This document shows, piece by piece, positions 27,260-35,319 of a stretch of DNA of 64,000 nucleotides. Position 1 is the stretch's first letter; each line of letters opens with the position of its first letter. Source of the DNA: Bacteroidota bacterium (GTDB lineage: Bacteria; Bacteroidota; JABWAT01); the NCBI GenBank assembly GCA_023151185.1, contig JAKLJL010000006.1:1-64000 (forward strand), in the 5' to 3' direction. The position numbers and the translations under genes were made by a program. The notes below the pieces were generated by a model, which worked only from the letters and a program-made list of their open reading frames with translations, was not told where the DNA came from and ran no database searches.

Positions 27260-28558
27260 ATGAAACCCTTCTTTCCGCTTATATTATCCCTGTTTTGTTT
27301 TACCCCTACATTTGCACAGAATTTTGTGATTTTACCTGGCATGACGGTGACTGAAATGTCTGATTCTGTGCTGACTCTCGTCTCGGAAGATCAGGTTTTG
27401 GCAGACTTAACTGCGAACGACTCTCTTCATTTGTCTTTAACCGCTCTTAACGGACCGGGTGAATTTCTTAAAAAGGAGAAAATCTCAGTTCCTGGTCAAA
27501 TAGGGAGCAATAATTTCCTTTCCAAGAAGGAAATGGAATTGAAATGGCCAAAAACAGCTTCTCAGGTTCAACTCAAACTCACCAAAGACCTTTCGGTACC
27601 CGGCAAAACCTACTCCACATTCCAGAACCTCTGGGCATCCAAATCAGATTTTGGCATTGCTGCCCTTGATTTCTTCTCAGTTCGGGTTATTGAAAAAAAA
27701 GAATTTATTTTTTTTCGTGATCTGTACGACTTTGCCGAAGACTCCCTCCTTTTCAGAGTTTTCTTTAAACCCAATACAACAGAATCAGGAAAAATCACTT
27801 TATTGATCCGCCTTACGATGGGAGAAGATGTTGTAAAAGCCAAGAAAACATATTTATCGTATAGTACAGGGGTATCTCAATTTAAACTTCCTTTGGGTAA
27901 ATTTCCGGATGAAATTGAATCCGGCGGCAGACTTTCATTTTCTGCAGAAGGATATGACCAAAATAAAAACTTAGTTTTTTCATTTGACCAGATTTCCATT
28001 TTTGTAAAGGGTTTGCCCAAAAAGGGAGAAAGAACAGTAAATGCTGATGATCCGTACTATCTTGCTGCATATACCGATCCTGAGTTAGAGAATTTTGGAG
28101 AAATTTCACTGTTATTTTCCAATTCAACTGAAAGATCACTCTACAAAGGGTTAAATTCCCAAACCGGAAAGCGAAAATTCCTTACAGCTTTCTGGCAAAA
28201 AAGAGAACAGCCTGAAGAAAAATATTCACCTAATTTTGAGGTGCTGCAATACCGAATGAAAATTGCAGCCGTGATGAAGCTGGAGTATTTAGGGACAAAA
28301 TACTGGAATACGGATCGGGGAAGGGTTCTCCTGCAATACGGAATTCCGGATGAGATCGAGAAAATGCCATTCGGACAATCCAATTACCCGGTACAATCCT
28401 GGACATATAATGATATCGAAGAGGGAGTTAGTTTCTTTTTCATTGATTACCAGCGAAATGGAGAATACCGTCTGGTGCACAGTACCAAACGGGGAGAGAT
28501 TTACAACCCTGACTTTAATTCATCCAGGGAGAATACTGACGTTTTGGAGCAGCGGTGA
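27260..28558 (+). CDS. GWxTD domain protein 1
   Basis: 432 residues from the ATG at 27260, which gives a good signal peptide (KPFFPLILSLFCFTPTFAQ) and avoids starting inside a terminator. The last 100 residues carry the GWxTD pattern (YWNTDRGRVLLQYGIPDEI, then FFFIDYQRNGEYRLVHSTKRGEIYNP). The domain is widespread in FCB and related phyla with unknown function; the protein is predicted to be periplasmic or surface-exposed. The second GWxTD gene follows 112 bases later. Confidence 0.85.
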   Translation: MKPFFPLILSLFCFTPTFAQNFVILPGMTVTEMSDSVLTLVSEDQVLADLTANDSLHLSLTALNGPGEFLKKEKISVPGQIGSNNFLSKKEMELKWPKTASQVQLKLTKDLSVPGKTYSTFQNLWASKSDFGIAALDFFSVRVIEKKEFIFFRDLYDFAEDSLLFRVFFKPNTTESGKITLLIRLTMGEDVVKAKKTYLSYSTGVSQFKLPLGKFPDEIESGGRLSFSAEGYDQNKNLVFSFDQISIFVKGLPKKGERTVNADDPYYLAAYTDPELENFGEISLLFSNSTERSLYKGLNSQTGKRKFLTAFWQKREQPEEKYSPNFEVLQYRMKIAAVMKLEYLGTKYWNTDRGRVLLQYGIPDEIEKMPFGQSNYPVQSWTYNDIEEGVSFFFIDYQRNGEYRLVHSTKRGEIYNPDFNSSRENTDVLEQR

Positions 28559-28670
28559 TTTTTTCAGGAGAAGCTGGTATGAGACCCATTTTTGCCTGAA
28601 TTTAAAGTAAACTGTGTTGGTTTTTAATCCTTAAGTGCAGACTTTTAGTCATCATAAACGGATTAGCTCC

Positions 28671-29936
28671 ATGAAACTTTCCTGTCTATTTTTTCTTTTC
28701 CTTCCTTCATTTGTTTTTTCACAGGTTCCAACGGGGCAGCTTTTTATAGTTCAGGACAGTTGGGGAAGGTCTGGGGTAACTCATACCTGTTACGGATTCA
28801 TCAGTCAAACTCTTGCCCAACCGGATACAGCCGATTTATTTCTATTTTCCAGATTGGTTCAGGTTGATAAAAAGTTACTTCTTCTGCAACCAGTACCTCT
28901 ATCCCTGATCCAATTCTCAAAAGTTTTTTCCCCTGATGTACACATCGATTCCTGTATCATTAAATTGAGATCCGGCAGAAATCTTCAGTTCAGGGTTACA
29001 CAATACATCCGTACTCAAACTCCTCAGATTAATTTTTCTCCTCTACTTACTTTTCAGCAAAAGCGGACACCGGGGCAACCTGTTTACAAAATTCCTGCAA
29101 ATTATTTTAACCCAGATGCCGACTCACTTTTTATAACATCTTCATCTGAATTTTTTCCTGGCGGGAAGGGTAACCGGCTTGGATATCAGATTAATATGCT
29201 GTCTTCAAATCAGGATACAGTTCTCCGTTTTTACCAGAAAATTCCAGATTCAATACTTCGGATAAATTCAATTGCCTTATCACTAAAGAAAATTCCATCC
29301 GGGAAATATGATCTCAGGCTAAATTATTTAATTAATAACACTGTTGTGGCTCAAACATCGGCAGGCCCAATATTTATACTGACCACCGAAGCCAACAGGG
29401 AAAATCCTGTGTCTGCACAATCAAAAACAGAAACAAAATCGATTTTCAGCTCCTATACTGAAGAAGAACTGGACATGCTGGCAGACAAGGCAAAATATAT
29501 TGCGACAATTGAAGAAAATCAGTTGTACTCGAATCTGAGTTCAATTTCTCAAAAACAAAAATTTATGACTACATTTTGGGAAAAGAGAGAAGGGGATGTC
29601 CAGAATAATTTATATAACTACCTGGAGAAAATTTCCTATATACAATCGGCATATGGAATCTCTGGAAAGCAGGGATATAAAACAGACAGAGGCAAAATAT
29701 TTCTGAAGTATGGGCATTGTGACGATGTTTTTGTTTCAACCTCCAAAATGGGGGTCAAACCATTTGAAGTTTGGTATTACCCTTATTTAAACGGGCAAAA
29801 CAGTGTCTATTTTTACTTTGTTGATCAAAATGGATTTGGTGATTTTCAATTGGTTCATTCAACTGCACTCAATGAAGTTTATAACCCTGAACTACTGAAA
29901 CGGTTGGGTATCGACCCTACAAGCTACCGGGAATAA
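28671..29936 (+). CDS. GWxTD domain protein 2
   Basis: 421 residues from the ATG at 28671 (KLSCLFFLFLPSFVFSQ signal); an upstream TTG-type start is less likely. The C-terminal GWxTD block is GYKTDRGKIFLKYGHCDDV and FYFVDQNGFGDFQLVHSTA, with an end YNPELL matching protein 1. The two have the same layout but little identity outside the domain, so they are old tandem paralogues. An acyltransferase gene starts 3 bases after the stop. Confidence 0.85.
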   Translation: MKLSCLFFLFLPSFVFSQVPTGQLFIVQDSWGRSGVTHTCYGFISQTLAQPDTADLFLFSRLVQVDKKLLLLQPVPLSLIQFSKVFSPDVHIDSCIIKLRSGRNLQFRVTQYIRTQTPQINFSPLLTFQQKRTPGQPVYKIPANYFNPDADSLFITSSSEFFPGGKGNRLGYQINMLSSNQDTVLRFYQKIPDSILRINSIALSLKKIPSGKYDLRLNYLINNTVVAQTSAGPIFILTTEANRENPVSAQSKTETKSIFSSYTEEELDMLADKAKYIATIEENQLYSNLSSISQKQKFMTTFWEKREGDVQNNLYNYLEKISYIQSAYGISGKQGYKTDRGKIFLKYGHCDDVFVSTSKMGVKPFEVWYYPYLNGQNSVYFYFVDQNGFGDFQLVHSTALNEVYNPELLKRLGIDPTSYRE

Positions 29937-29939
29937 CAG

Positions 29940-30848
29940 GTGTTTACTTTTTTATCTGCATTTTTCAGGGATGTTTCTCTTGCAGAAACGGGAGTTTTTG
30001 GAGCAAGGGCAGGTGAGGCTTTATTCCGTATCTTCCCTTTCAGGAAGAAAATAATCCGGGAAAACATTGATCATTTCCTGGTATGGGCTGGTCGGGGTCA
30101 AATGGATACAGACTCTTTGATTCTCGAAAATTACCGGCACATGGGGATGATGTTTTTTGAAAATTTCTGGTTAAGAAATTTTCGAAAGGAAACCTACACG
30201 CATTCCGTTCAAACGGATTTCCCGCCAGATCTCGAGACCGGCCTGAAAAGTGGAGTCCCGGCTGTCATTCTTATCGGACATTTGGGGAATTGGGAGCTAC
30301 TGGTAGCCGGGATGCCGCTTTTAACCGGTCACCCGGTTACATTTATCTCAAAGAAAATTAAAAACCGTTCTGTGAACTGGTTTATGCACGCACTCCGGGA
30401 ACAGAATCTGAACCGGATGGTGCCGACGGCAATGGCACGTGAGGTCATCAATCAGGAACTGGCTGCCGGGAAACCAATCGGGCTTGCAGCAGACCAGAGT
30501 GCACCATTAAAAAGTTACTGGAGTTATTTCCTTGGCAGACCTGTCCCGATTTTCTTAGGTCCGGCCTCATTTGCTCTGAAACACCGGGTCCCCATTTTTT
30601 TTCTTGCTCCAATCAGGACGGCTCCAGGAGAATTTACAATCAAAGGCGAAATCATCCGAACAGATGATTTAAACCCTGCAGACAGAGAAAGCCTTTATAT
30701 TCTGACCGAACGCCACACCCGGATCCTGGAAACCTACATCAATAAATTTCCAGAGCAATATTATTGGATTCACAAACGCTGGAAACACTCAGAAAAAGCA
30801 TCTGATTATTTACCTGCCTATACAGCATTTCACACCACTGGATATTAG
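29940..30848 (+). CDS. Lipid A biosynthesis acyltransferase, LpxL/HtrB family (GTG start)
   Basis: 302-residue membrane-associated acyltransferase. The HxxxxE motif (HLGNWE) with the following KKIKNRSVN and the block GKPIGLAADQSAP, then RVPIFFLAPIR, are typical of the LpxL/M/HtrB group that adds secondary acyl chains to lipid A. GTG start right after the GWxTD gene stop. It suggests an LPS-bearing outer membrane, although some family members act on other lipids. Confidence 0.85.
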   Translation: MFTFLSAFFRDVSLAETGVFGARAGEALFRIFPFRKKIIRENIDHFLVWAGRGQMDTDSLILENYRHMGMMFFENFWLRNFRKETYTHSVQTDFPPDLETGLKSGVPAVILIGHLGNWELLVAGMPLLTGHPVTFISKKIKNRSVNWFMHALREQNLNRMVPTAMAREVINQELAAGKPIGLAADQSAPLKSYWSYFLGRPVPIFLGPASFALKHRVPIFFLAPIRTAPGEFTIKGEIIRTDDLNPADRESLYILTERHTRILETYINKFPEQYYWIHKRWKHSEKASDYLPAYTAFHTTGY

Positions 30849-30915
30849 AAAAACAATATATCATCCGGCTCGGTACTGTACTTCCAACTTATTTATTTAT
30901 TTTTGTAGACACGGC

Positions 30916-30943
30916 TTGATTTGATGTTCCTTTTGTATGTTTG
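30916..30943 (+). promoter_or_regulatory. Bacteroidetes-type promoter candidate for DUF3108 gene
   Basis: TATGTTTG (30936-30943) matches the TAnnTTTG -7 box exactly; a TTG at 30916-30918 lies 17 bases upstream. The start would be about 30948, so the leader before the ATG at 30954 would be only about 6-8 bases and lacks a ribosome site, a near-leaderless transcript. Confidence 0.5.
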
Positions 30944-30953
30944 AAAAGCCCCT

Positions 30954-32057
30954 ATGAAAAAAAATCTCCTTTCCTTTCTCCTTTTCTTTTTCATTTTTTC
31001 CTGCGGAAGCGAAACTGATATCAGTGAAACTCCCATCCCCTACTCGAAGGGAGTGGATAGCTTGACTCAGGAACCATCAGACACTCTTCCCGGCGAAACC
31101 CTGCAGGACTCCGCTGTGGTTGTCCGGCTGGATTCAGTTGTGACCGACTCGACAGAGGATGGCTCAGAGGAAGAGACAGACCAGGTGGAAACTGAAAGTC
31201 AGACTGATACAATAAAAGTTTCGGTTTCTGATGACAAGAAAACAGATTCTGCGCCAGTTGTTAAACCTGAGTCCAGACCTGTTAAGCCAACCACTGCAAA
31301 ACCCACCGGCCCGGCTGTGCCCGATCAGAAAAAAGAGGCGGGTTTCAGGAAACTCAGCTCAGATGCTTACAGGATGGGTGAAAAGCTTTCCTTTGATATC
31401 CGATATGGGATCATTCTGGCAGGAACGGGTATGATGACGGTTGACCGGGAATTTTTTTACCAGAACCGAATTGTTCAGCGGGTTTTGTTTGAAGCAAAAT
31501 CAACTCCAGCCTATTCCTGGATTTATAAAGTTGAAGATCAGTATGTGACCTATCTGGATAAACACGGAATTTTCCCCTGGAAATTTATTCAGAAAATCCG
31601 GGAAGGCAGTTATAAAAAAGATAATGAAGTTGAGTTTGACCAGTTAAACGGCGTAGCGGTTGAAAAAGGGAAAACCTACAAAATACCTCCCTATACCCAT
31701 GATATTTTAAGTGCATTTTATTATTTCAGAAACATTGATCTGAAAAATGCAAAACCAGGAACTTATCTGAAACTCAGTAATTACTCGAAGGGAAAAGTCC
31801 ACCCGCTTGATGTACGGATAGTCGGTTGGCAGAAAGTAAAGGTGCCTGCCGGTACCTTTAATTGTGTTGTCCTTGAACCTTTGGTAAAAGCCGGCGGTCT
31901 CTTTAAAAATGAAGGGACACTTTTTGTCTGGCTGACCAATGATCAGCTCAAAATCCCGGTTAAAGTGGAAACCAAAGTTCTCATTGGTTCCATCACCGTT
32001 GAACTCTCAAAAGTAGAAGGGGTTAACCGCCCGATTCCGGCAAGGACAGATAAATGA
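30954..32057 (+). CDS. DUF3108 family lipoprotein
   Basis: 367 residues with lipoprotein signal (FIFSCGS, Cys near residue 17). A low-complexity acidic and Pro-rich spacer (about 20-125, TDSTEDGSEEETDQVE, KPESRPVKPTTAKPTGP) precedes the DUF3108 part (about 130-355: GEKLSFDIRYGIILAGTGMM, PPYTHDILSAFYYFRN, GTFNCVVLEPLVKAGGLF). The family is a periplasmic beta-barrel-like fold of unknown role. The stop overlaps the next gene by four bases. Confidence 0.8.
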   Translation: MKKNLLSFLLFFFIFSCGSETDISETPIPYSKGVDSLTQEPSDTLPGETLQDSAVVVRLDSVVTDSTEDGSEEETDQVETESQTDTIKVSVSDDKKTDSAPVVKPESRPVKPTTAKPTGPAVPDQKKEAGFRKLSSDAYRMGEKLSFDIRYGIILAGTGMMTVDREFFYQNRIVQRVLFEAKSTPAYSWIYKVEDQYVTYLDKHGIFPWKFIQKIREGSYKKDNEVEFDQLNGVAVEKGKTYKIPPYTHDILSAFYYFRNIDLKNAKPGTYLKLSNYSKGKVHPLDVRIVGWQKVKVPAGTFNCVVLEPLVKAGGLFKNEGTLFVWLTNDQLKIPVKVETKVLIGSITVELSKVEGVNRPIPARTDK

Positions 32058-32932
32058 GTCAGCCCGAAGTTCAAACTCAAACCTGGTTTGGTTTAGCCGA
32101 ACAAAAACTGATTTCCCCCAAACTGCTGGCGTGGATTAGTTTACCTTTGATTTTTGTTGTCTACCAGGGCCTTGGAGCAGTTTTAATGCTGCTGACTGGT
32201 GGGGGTAACCTTTTGGAAACAATTTTCCTTACCCGATTAAATCAGGGGCTTTCACAGATTTTTTTTCTGATACTTCCGGTTTTCTTTTTAATCAGGCTTC
32301 ACACCCGGTCCGTTTTGGAATTCACCTTCCTGAAAAAGGGAATTCCGGTACAGGCTACAATTTTAATCCCGCTGAGTATTGTGTTTGTGCAGCCTCTTGT
32401 CCTCTCGATAGGTGCTGCTGAACGGCTGATTCCCTGGCCTGATGCCATGATTCAGTTCAGAGATCAGCTTGATACCATGATGAAAGCTCTGGTTGGCAGC
32501 CAGTCTGTTTCCGAATTTCTTTTTGTAGCCCTTATTGTTTCGGTCATTCCCGCCTTTGCCGAAGAATTTTATTTCAGGGGTTACCTGCTCAGAAATTTTT
32601 CACGGGTTTACCGGGGCTATTCTGCTGCGGTTCTTACCGGTGTTCTTTTCGGGTTGTTTCATTTCAATCCGTTTCAGATAACCGGATTAATTTTATTGGG
32701 TATTTATTTTTCCCTGATTGTATGGTATTTTCAATCATTATGGGCTGGAATCCTGGCTCATTTTACCCAGAATTTCCTTGCTGTGCTGGTGTATTTTTTA
32801 GCAGAGCAATCTACCCTGGCCGTACCATTGGATGACCCGGATTATCAGTTTCCTCTTCCTGTACTTCTGGTGTCGGTATTTTTGACATCAGGATGCATCT
32901 GGGGGCTTTTCAAACTCAGAAAAAGCAACTAA
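32054..32932 (+). CDS. CPBP-family intramembrane metalloprotease
   Basis: 292 residues with about eight hydrophobic segments. The CPBP/CAAX-protease motifs are present: AEEFYFRGYL (EExxxR), the FHxxxF region as FGLFHFNPF, and a final His in ILAHFTQN. Substrate is unknown; such proteases act in protein processing or bacteriocin immunity. ATGA overlap with the DUF3108 gene suggests co-translation. Confidence 0.85.
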   Translation: MSQPEVQTQTWFGLAEQKLISPKLLAWISLPLIFVVYQGLGAVLMLLTGGGNLLETIFLTRLNQGLSQIFFLILPVFFLIRLHTRSVLEFTFLKKGIPVQATILIPLSIVFVQPLVLSIGAAERLIPWPDAMIQFRDQLDTMMKALVGSQSVSEFLFVALIVSVIPAFAEEFYFRGYLLRNFSRVYRGYSAAVLTGVLFGLFHFNPFQITGLILLGIYFSLIVWYFQSLWAGILAHFTQNFLAVLVYFLAEQSTLAVPLDDPDYQFPLPVLLVSVFLTSGCIWGLFKLRKSN

Positions 32933-32944
32933 GCCGGAGGATAT

Positions 32945-33493
32945 ATGCGTTACTGTCCTGAATGCGGATATGAATACAAGCCGGAAATCAGGGAATGCCC
33001 CGATTGCGGGACTGAAATCCTGGAATTTGAAAGCGAAACCTGTGAGGCGTGCCAGGAAGAAACGGCAGATCACCAGACGTTTTGCACGCATTGCGGAAAT
33101 TTCGTAAGTGGCCCCAGAAAACTGCAGTTCGTGATCAAGACACAGGAACGGGATGTTGTGGCCGCCTGCTGCATTTGCGGAGATTGGATTCATGAAGGCC
33201 ACGGCAAAAAGGAAGGAACACACTGGTTTTGTGATGCCGATGACCATTACCAGGTTTATGAAGACTGGGTTGTGCTAAAGGTTACCTCACAGGATTTCCA
33301 GGCTCATTTTTTAAAGGCCGCACTCGATTCAGCCTCGATACCTGCCATGATTTTCAATCAGAAAGACAGCAGTTATGTGACGACTGCCGGAGATCTGGCC
33401 ATTATCAAAATCATGGTCCCCAAAGACCACCTGGCCGAAGCCGAAGAAATTCTAACAGAGTTAAATCAACACGAGTCTGAACAGGAAGAATAA
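32945..33493 (+). CDS. Zinc-ribbon and DUF2007 protein
   Basis: 182 residues. The N-terminus has two consecutive zinc ribbons: CPECGYEY with CPDCGTE, and CEACQEE with CTHCGNF, plus a further cysteine group (CCICGDWI). The C-terminal half (about 100-175: VVLKVTSQDFQAHFLKAALDSASIPAMI, VPKDHLAEAEEIL) resembles DUF2007, proposed to have signalling roles. Good ribosome site GCCGGAGG. Abuts cdsA. Confidence 0.72.
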   Translation: MRYCPECGYEYKPEIRECPDCGTEILEFESETCEACQEETADHQTFCTHCGNFVSGPRKLQFVIKTQERDVVAACCICGDWIHEGHGKKEGTHWFCDADDHYQVYEDWVVLKVTSQDFQAHFLKAALDSASIPAMIFNQKDSSYVTTAGDLAIIKIMVPKDHLAEAEEILTELNQHESEQEE

Positions 33494-34321
33494 ATGAGTA
33501 ATCTGGTCACGCGGATCCTGACGGCGATTGTTTTGGGTCCGCTTGTTCTTGCGGGAATTTTTCTCGGGGGATATTTTTTGTTCGCAATTGTTATCCTCAT
33601 CAGCACAATTGCAACGTTTGAATTTTTCACCATGGGAAAGGCAAAATCCATCCATCCGAACTTTCTGGCCGGACTTATTTTCTCGGTCTTATACCCGGCC
33701 AGCTTTTTCTTCGGGGAATTTCCGCTTACTCCGTTTGAACTTGCCGGGTTTTCTGTTTTTCTGGTAGCCCTTTCAGAGTTGTTCAGAAATAAACCCAATG
33801 CGATGCTGAATTCGGGATTTACGGTATTTGCATCAGTCTATATTGGGATCGGAATCGGCAGTTTTCTGGGATTAAGGCACCTGATTGCCGGTCCGGTTTT
33901 TGACAGTCCTCTGGCCTGGCTTTGTCTTTCCGTAATTGCCAGTATCTGGATGTGCGACTCCTTTGCCTATTTTGGCGGTCGCCTCCTGGGTAAACGGAAA
34001 CTGTTTGAACGGGTCAGTCCAAATAAAACCTGGGAAGGTGCCATTTCGGGCCTGATTGCCTCTGTACTGACGAGTTGGGTAATGGGGGAGTACACACCGC
34101 TTTCCGGTTTAAATCTCACCACTGCCGAACTTCTTATTCTTGGGCTGATTCCGGGAATATTCGGCCAGGCAGGGGATCTGGTTGAAAGTCTTTTCAAGCG
34201 GGATTCCGGGGTGAAGGATTCTTCTCATCTCATTCCCGGTCATGGCGGAATGTTTGACCGGTTCGACAGTTTGCTGGTTACGGCACCGGTCGTTTTCGCC
34301 TATATCAACACCATTATCTGA
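33494..34321 (+). CDS. cdsA: Phosphatidate cytidylyltransferase
   Basis: Makes CDP-diacylglycerol from CTP and phosphatidic acid at the inner membrane, the branch point of phospholipid synthesis. The 275-residue polytopic protein has the family signature at the C-terminus (SPNKTWEGAISGL, and KRDSGVKDSSHLIPGHGGMFDR with the metal-binding Asp residues). The start follows the preceding stop directly. CheW begins 13 bases later, so chemosensory and lipid genes may share an mRNA. Confidence 0.94.
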   Translation: MSNLVTRILTAIVLGPLVLAGIFLGGYFLFAIVILISTIATFEFFTMGKAKSIHPNFLAGLIFSVLYPASFFFGEFPLTPFELAGFSVFLVALSELFRNKPNAMLNSGFTVFASVYIGIGIGSFLGLRHLIAGPVFDSPLAWLCLSVIASIWMCDSFAYFGGRLLGKRKLFERVSPNKTWEGAISGLIASVLTSWVMGEYTPLSGLNLTTAELLILGLIPGIFGQAGDLVESLFKRDSGVKDSSHLIPGHGGMFDRFDSLLVTAPVVFAYINTII

Positions 34322-34334
34322 TACCGGGGAGATT

Positions 34335-34859
34335 ATGTCTAAGCAAACCAATCTGGATGATCTGATTACCCGACTCGAGGAAAAAGAGAAGGAAGCCTCG
34401 ATAATTTATGCCGATGAGGAAACCGAACAGGTTGTCATTTTTGAATTGGATGGGGCACTTTTTGCTTTTCCGGGGCGGCATGTCATTGAAATTGTTCCTT
34501 TTGAATCCCTCACCACCATCCCGGGATTACCTCCGTATTTTTCCGGACTGATTACCCTCAGAGGTACTGTTGAGGCAGTTATCAATCTGAAATTTCTTTT
34601 GGGGCTTCCTGCCGAATCGGCTGTTTACGGATCCCGGATTTTATTTCTGAAATATGACGAGCAGATACTTGGTGGACTTGCAGATGTGGTGTTTGATGTT
34701 GTTTCAATCCCCAAAAGCGGAATTCATCCGCCTCTGGAAACTCTGGATGAAAAAAAGGCGGAGTATATTATCGGAGAATTTGACTATCGGGATAAACAGG
34801 TGGTTCTGATCAGCGGCGCCAAACTTTTTGCCAAAATCACAGAGTTGAGCAAAGTGTGA
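34335..34859 (+). CDS. cheW: CheW-like coupling protein 1
   Basis: 174 residues from the ATG at 34335, behind a GGGGA site; an upstream in-frame start inside cdsA is rejected. A 30-residue acidic/lysine-rich helix precedes the CheW domain (QVVIFELDGALFAFPGRHVIEI, FSGLITLRGTVEAVINLKFLLG). CheW links receptors to CheA. First gene of the chemosensory run. Confidence 0.9.
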   Translation: MSKQTNLDDLITRLEEKEKEASIIYADEETEQVVIFELDGALFAFPGRHVIEIVPFESLTTIPGLPPYFSGLITLRGTVEAVINLKFLLGLPAESAVYGSRILFLKYDEQILGGLADVVFDVVSIPKSGIHPPLETLDEKKAEYIIGEFDYRDKQVVLISGAKLFAKITELSKV

Positions 34860-34860
34860 A

Positions 34861-35319
34861 ATGAGTAACTCTTTCCTGGTTTTTAAGGTTTACTCGGGGG
34901 TTTACGCCATCAGTACGGGAGATATTTACCGGATTGAACGGTTTGACCGGGAAAATGTTGAATTCAATGGAGAGGTTCCCTCTTTTTACCGGGTTGGAGA
35001 TTATGTTATTACGCTTGACTGGCTGACAGAAGCCGCCGTCAGCAAAGAAAATCTATTTGACCCGGACCGGCTGATCCTTTACCGGACTGCTTCAAAAATC
35101 AGGGGAATTCCGGTTACAGAACTGCAAAAAGTAGAGACTTTGGATGAAGTAAGTTCCTATTCGCTTCTGCCCAGGTTTTTCAGGCGGGCAAAGGTCCTGA
35201 GCTGGATCAACCTGTTTCTAACCTCAGGAGAACGGATTGTTCCTGTATTAAACCTGGAAAAGCTGCCGGAACATGATTTCCGGACCGCAGATGCTGCACG
35301 GAAGAAGGAGAGTGTATGA
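34861..35319 (+). CDS. Divergent CheW-like protein 2
   Basis: 152 residues with CheW-like length and pattern (SFLVFKVYSGVYAISTGDIYRIERF, then RGIPVTEL and RIVPVLNLEKL) but weak agreement with the family consensus in the middle. It begins one base after the first CheW gene and overlaps the MCP1 start by four bases, so it is read as a second coupling protein. It could also be a specialised adaptor to a certain receptor. Confidence 0.65.
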   Translation: MSNSFLVFKVYSGVYAISTGDIYRIERFDRENVEFNGEVPSFYRVGDYVITLDWLTEAAVSKENLFDPDRLILYRTASKIRGIPVTELQKVETLDEVSSYSLLPRFFRRAKVLSWINLFLTSGERIVPVLNLEKLPEHDFRTADAARKKESV

